Positions 63,805 through 64,000 of a stretch of DNA of 64,000 nucleotides are shown here, piece after piece; positions within the stretch are counted from its first letter, which is position 1, and every line of letters begins with the position of its first letter. The notes under the pieces were generated by a model. It was not told the DNA's origin, did no database searches, and saw nothing but the letters and a program-made list of their open reading frames with translations. Made by a program: the position numbers and the translations under genes. Origin of the DNA: Saprospiraceae bacterium. Its GTDB lineage: Bacteria; Bacteroidota; Bacteroidia; Chitinophagales; Saprospiraceae. Location of the stretch: assembly GCA_028279185.1 (NCBI GenBank), contig JANQSS010000173.1:25429-89428 (forward strand), read 5' to 3'.

Positions 63805-64000
63805 TCAAAATCCAATGAATCCCTCACACATCCATTGCCTATCTCTTAATATCCCTTGATCAGCTACAATCCTTGTTATAAACCCATCAGTTTTATGAAT
63901 AACATATTTGCACATATAACTTCCGAGAGTGTGAATTCTATTATCGTATTCGAAATACTTCTTTTCAATTCCAAAAAAATACACGTAAAGGTACTCGCCA
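63805..64000 (-). CDS. Partial ORF running off the right edge
   Basis: An uninterrupted minus-strand frame of 65 codons including the stop at 63805-63807; its 5' end lies outside the window. The product (FFGIEKKYFEYDNRIHTLG, then KYVIHKTDGFITRIVADQG) has no recognised family. Position among RHS fragments suggests another immunity or cassette gene, which is inference. Confidence 0.4.
   Translation of the reverse strand, partial: GEYLYVYFFGIEKKYFEYDNRIHTLGSYMCKYVIHKTDGFITRIVADQGILRDRQWMCEGFIGF

Noticed and set aside
1..64000. CRISPR array, tRNA or rRNA genes
   Set aside because: No regularly spaced repeats and no recognisable tRNA or rRNA stretches were seen by eye on either strand; short or divergent tRNAs cannot be fully excluded without a covariance search.

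Overview
The window looks like chromosomal DNA of a free-living Bacteroidota, possibly Saprospiria-like (the class is inference). The phylum rests on four things. Several families are found almost only there (DUF3078, DUF983, DUF4920, DUF2911, the 'asparagine synthetase B'-like secreted family). One metalloprotease carries a type IX secretion C-terminal sorting domain. Many genes are preceded by the Bacteroidota -7 box TAnnTTTG. Shine-Dalgarno sequences are mostly weak. Base composition is AT-rich throughout. I saw no rRNA, tRNA, CRISPR array or complete insertion sequence.

Layout. 0.1-2.5 kb: a sulfide/persulfide operon (MBL-rhodanese fusion, CDGSH Fe-S protein, YdeI-like protein). 2.6-9.3 kb: DUF983, DUF3078, YhhN, then an operon of a PIG-L deacetylase, a 38-residue membrane peptide and a sodium:solute symporter. 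9.4-16.9 kb: periplasmic and secreted proteins (DUF2911, di-haem peroxidase, MORN-repeat caspase, DUF4920 lipoprotein, glycosidase-like barrel, cysteine-rich orphan) and a 0.7-kb intergenic stretch with diverged direct repeats and hairpins. 16.9-21.6 kb: Spo0M-like protein, an HdrC/HdrB-like Fe-S electron-transfer pair with its usual small partner, a phosphoribosyltransferase and a coiled-coil protein. 22.1-24.3 kb: a tiny free-standing transcription unit, an amphipathic-helix protein and a PA0069-type radical SAM protein. 24.4-32.8 kb: a glycan locus with glycosyltransferases and large membrane proteins.

33.1-35.4 kb: an SDR, a secreted M43-type protease and a relic of a DUF4139 gene. 35.6-39.2 kb: divergent cphA and cphB, for making and degrading the storage polymer cyanophycin. 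39.2-49.0 kb: a helix-hairpin-helix barrel protein, a DUF1343 lipoprotein, an exonuclease/GIY-YIG fusion, pyrF-NifU-Mrp, and ribF-glycosyltransferase-pseudouridine synthase, where the glycosyltransferase seems to start at CTG. 49.0-53.5 kb: a leftward operon queD-folE-fabD-yqgE-ABC-F. 53.8-62.0 kb: a LytS/LytTR two-component pair, fabH, a secreted GATase-like protein, a von Willebrand-like membrane protein and lpdA.

The last 2 kb is accessory. A MITE-like element of about 226 bp, with long imperfect terminal inverted repeats, begins at the lpdA stop codon. Beyond it lie two RHS C-terminal fragments with an immunity-like lipoprotein between them and a partial ORF running off the right edge, which is typical of a decaying polymorphic-toxin cassette array.
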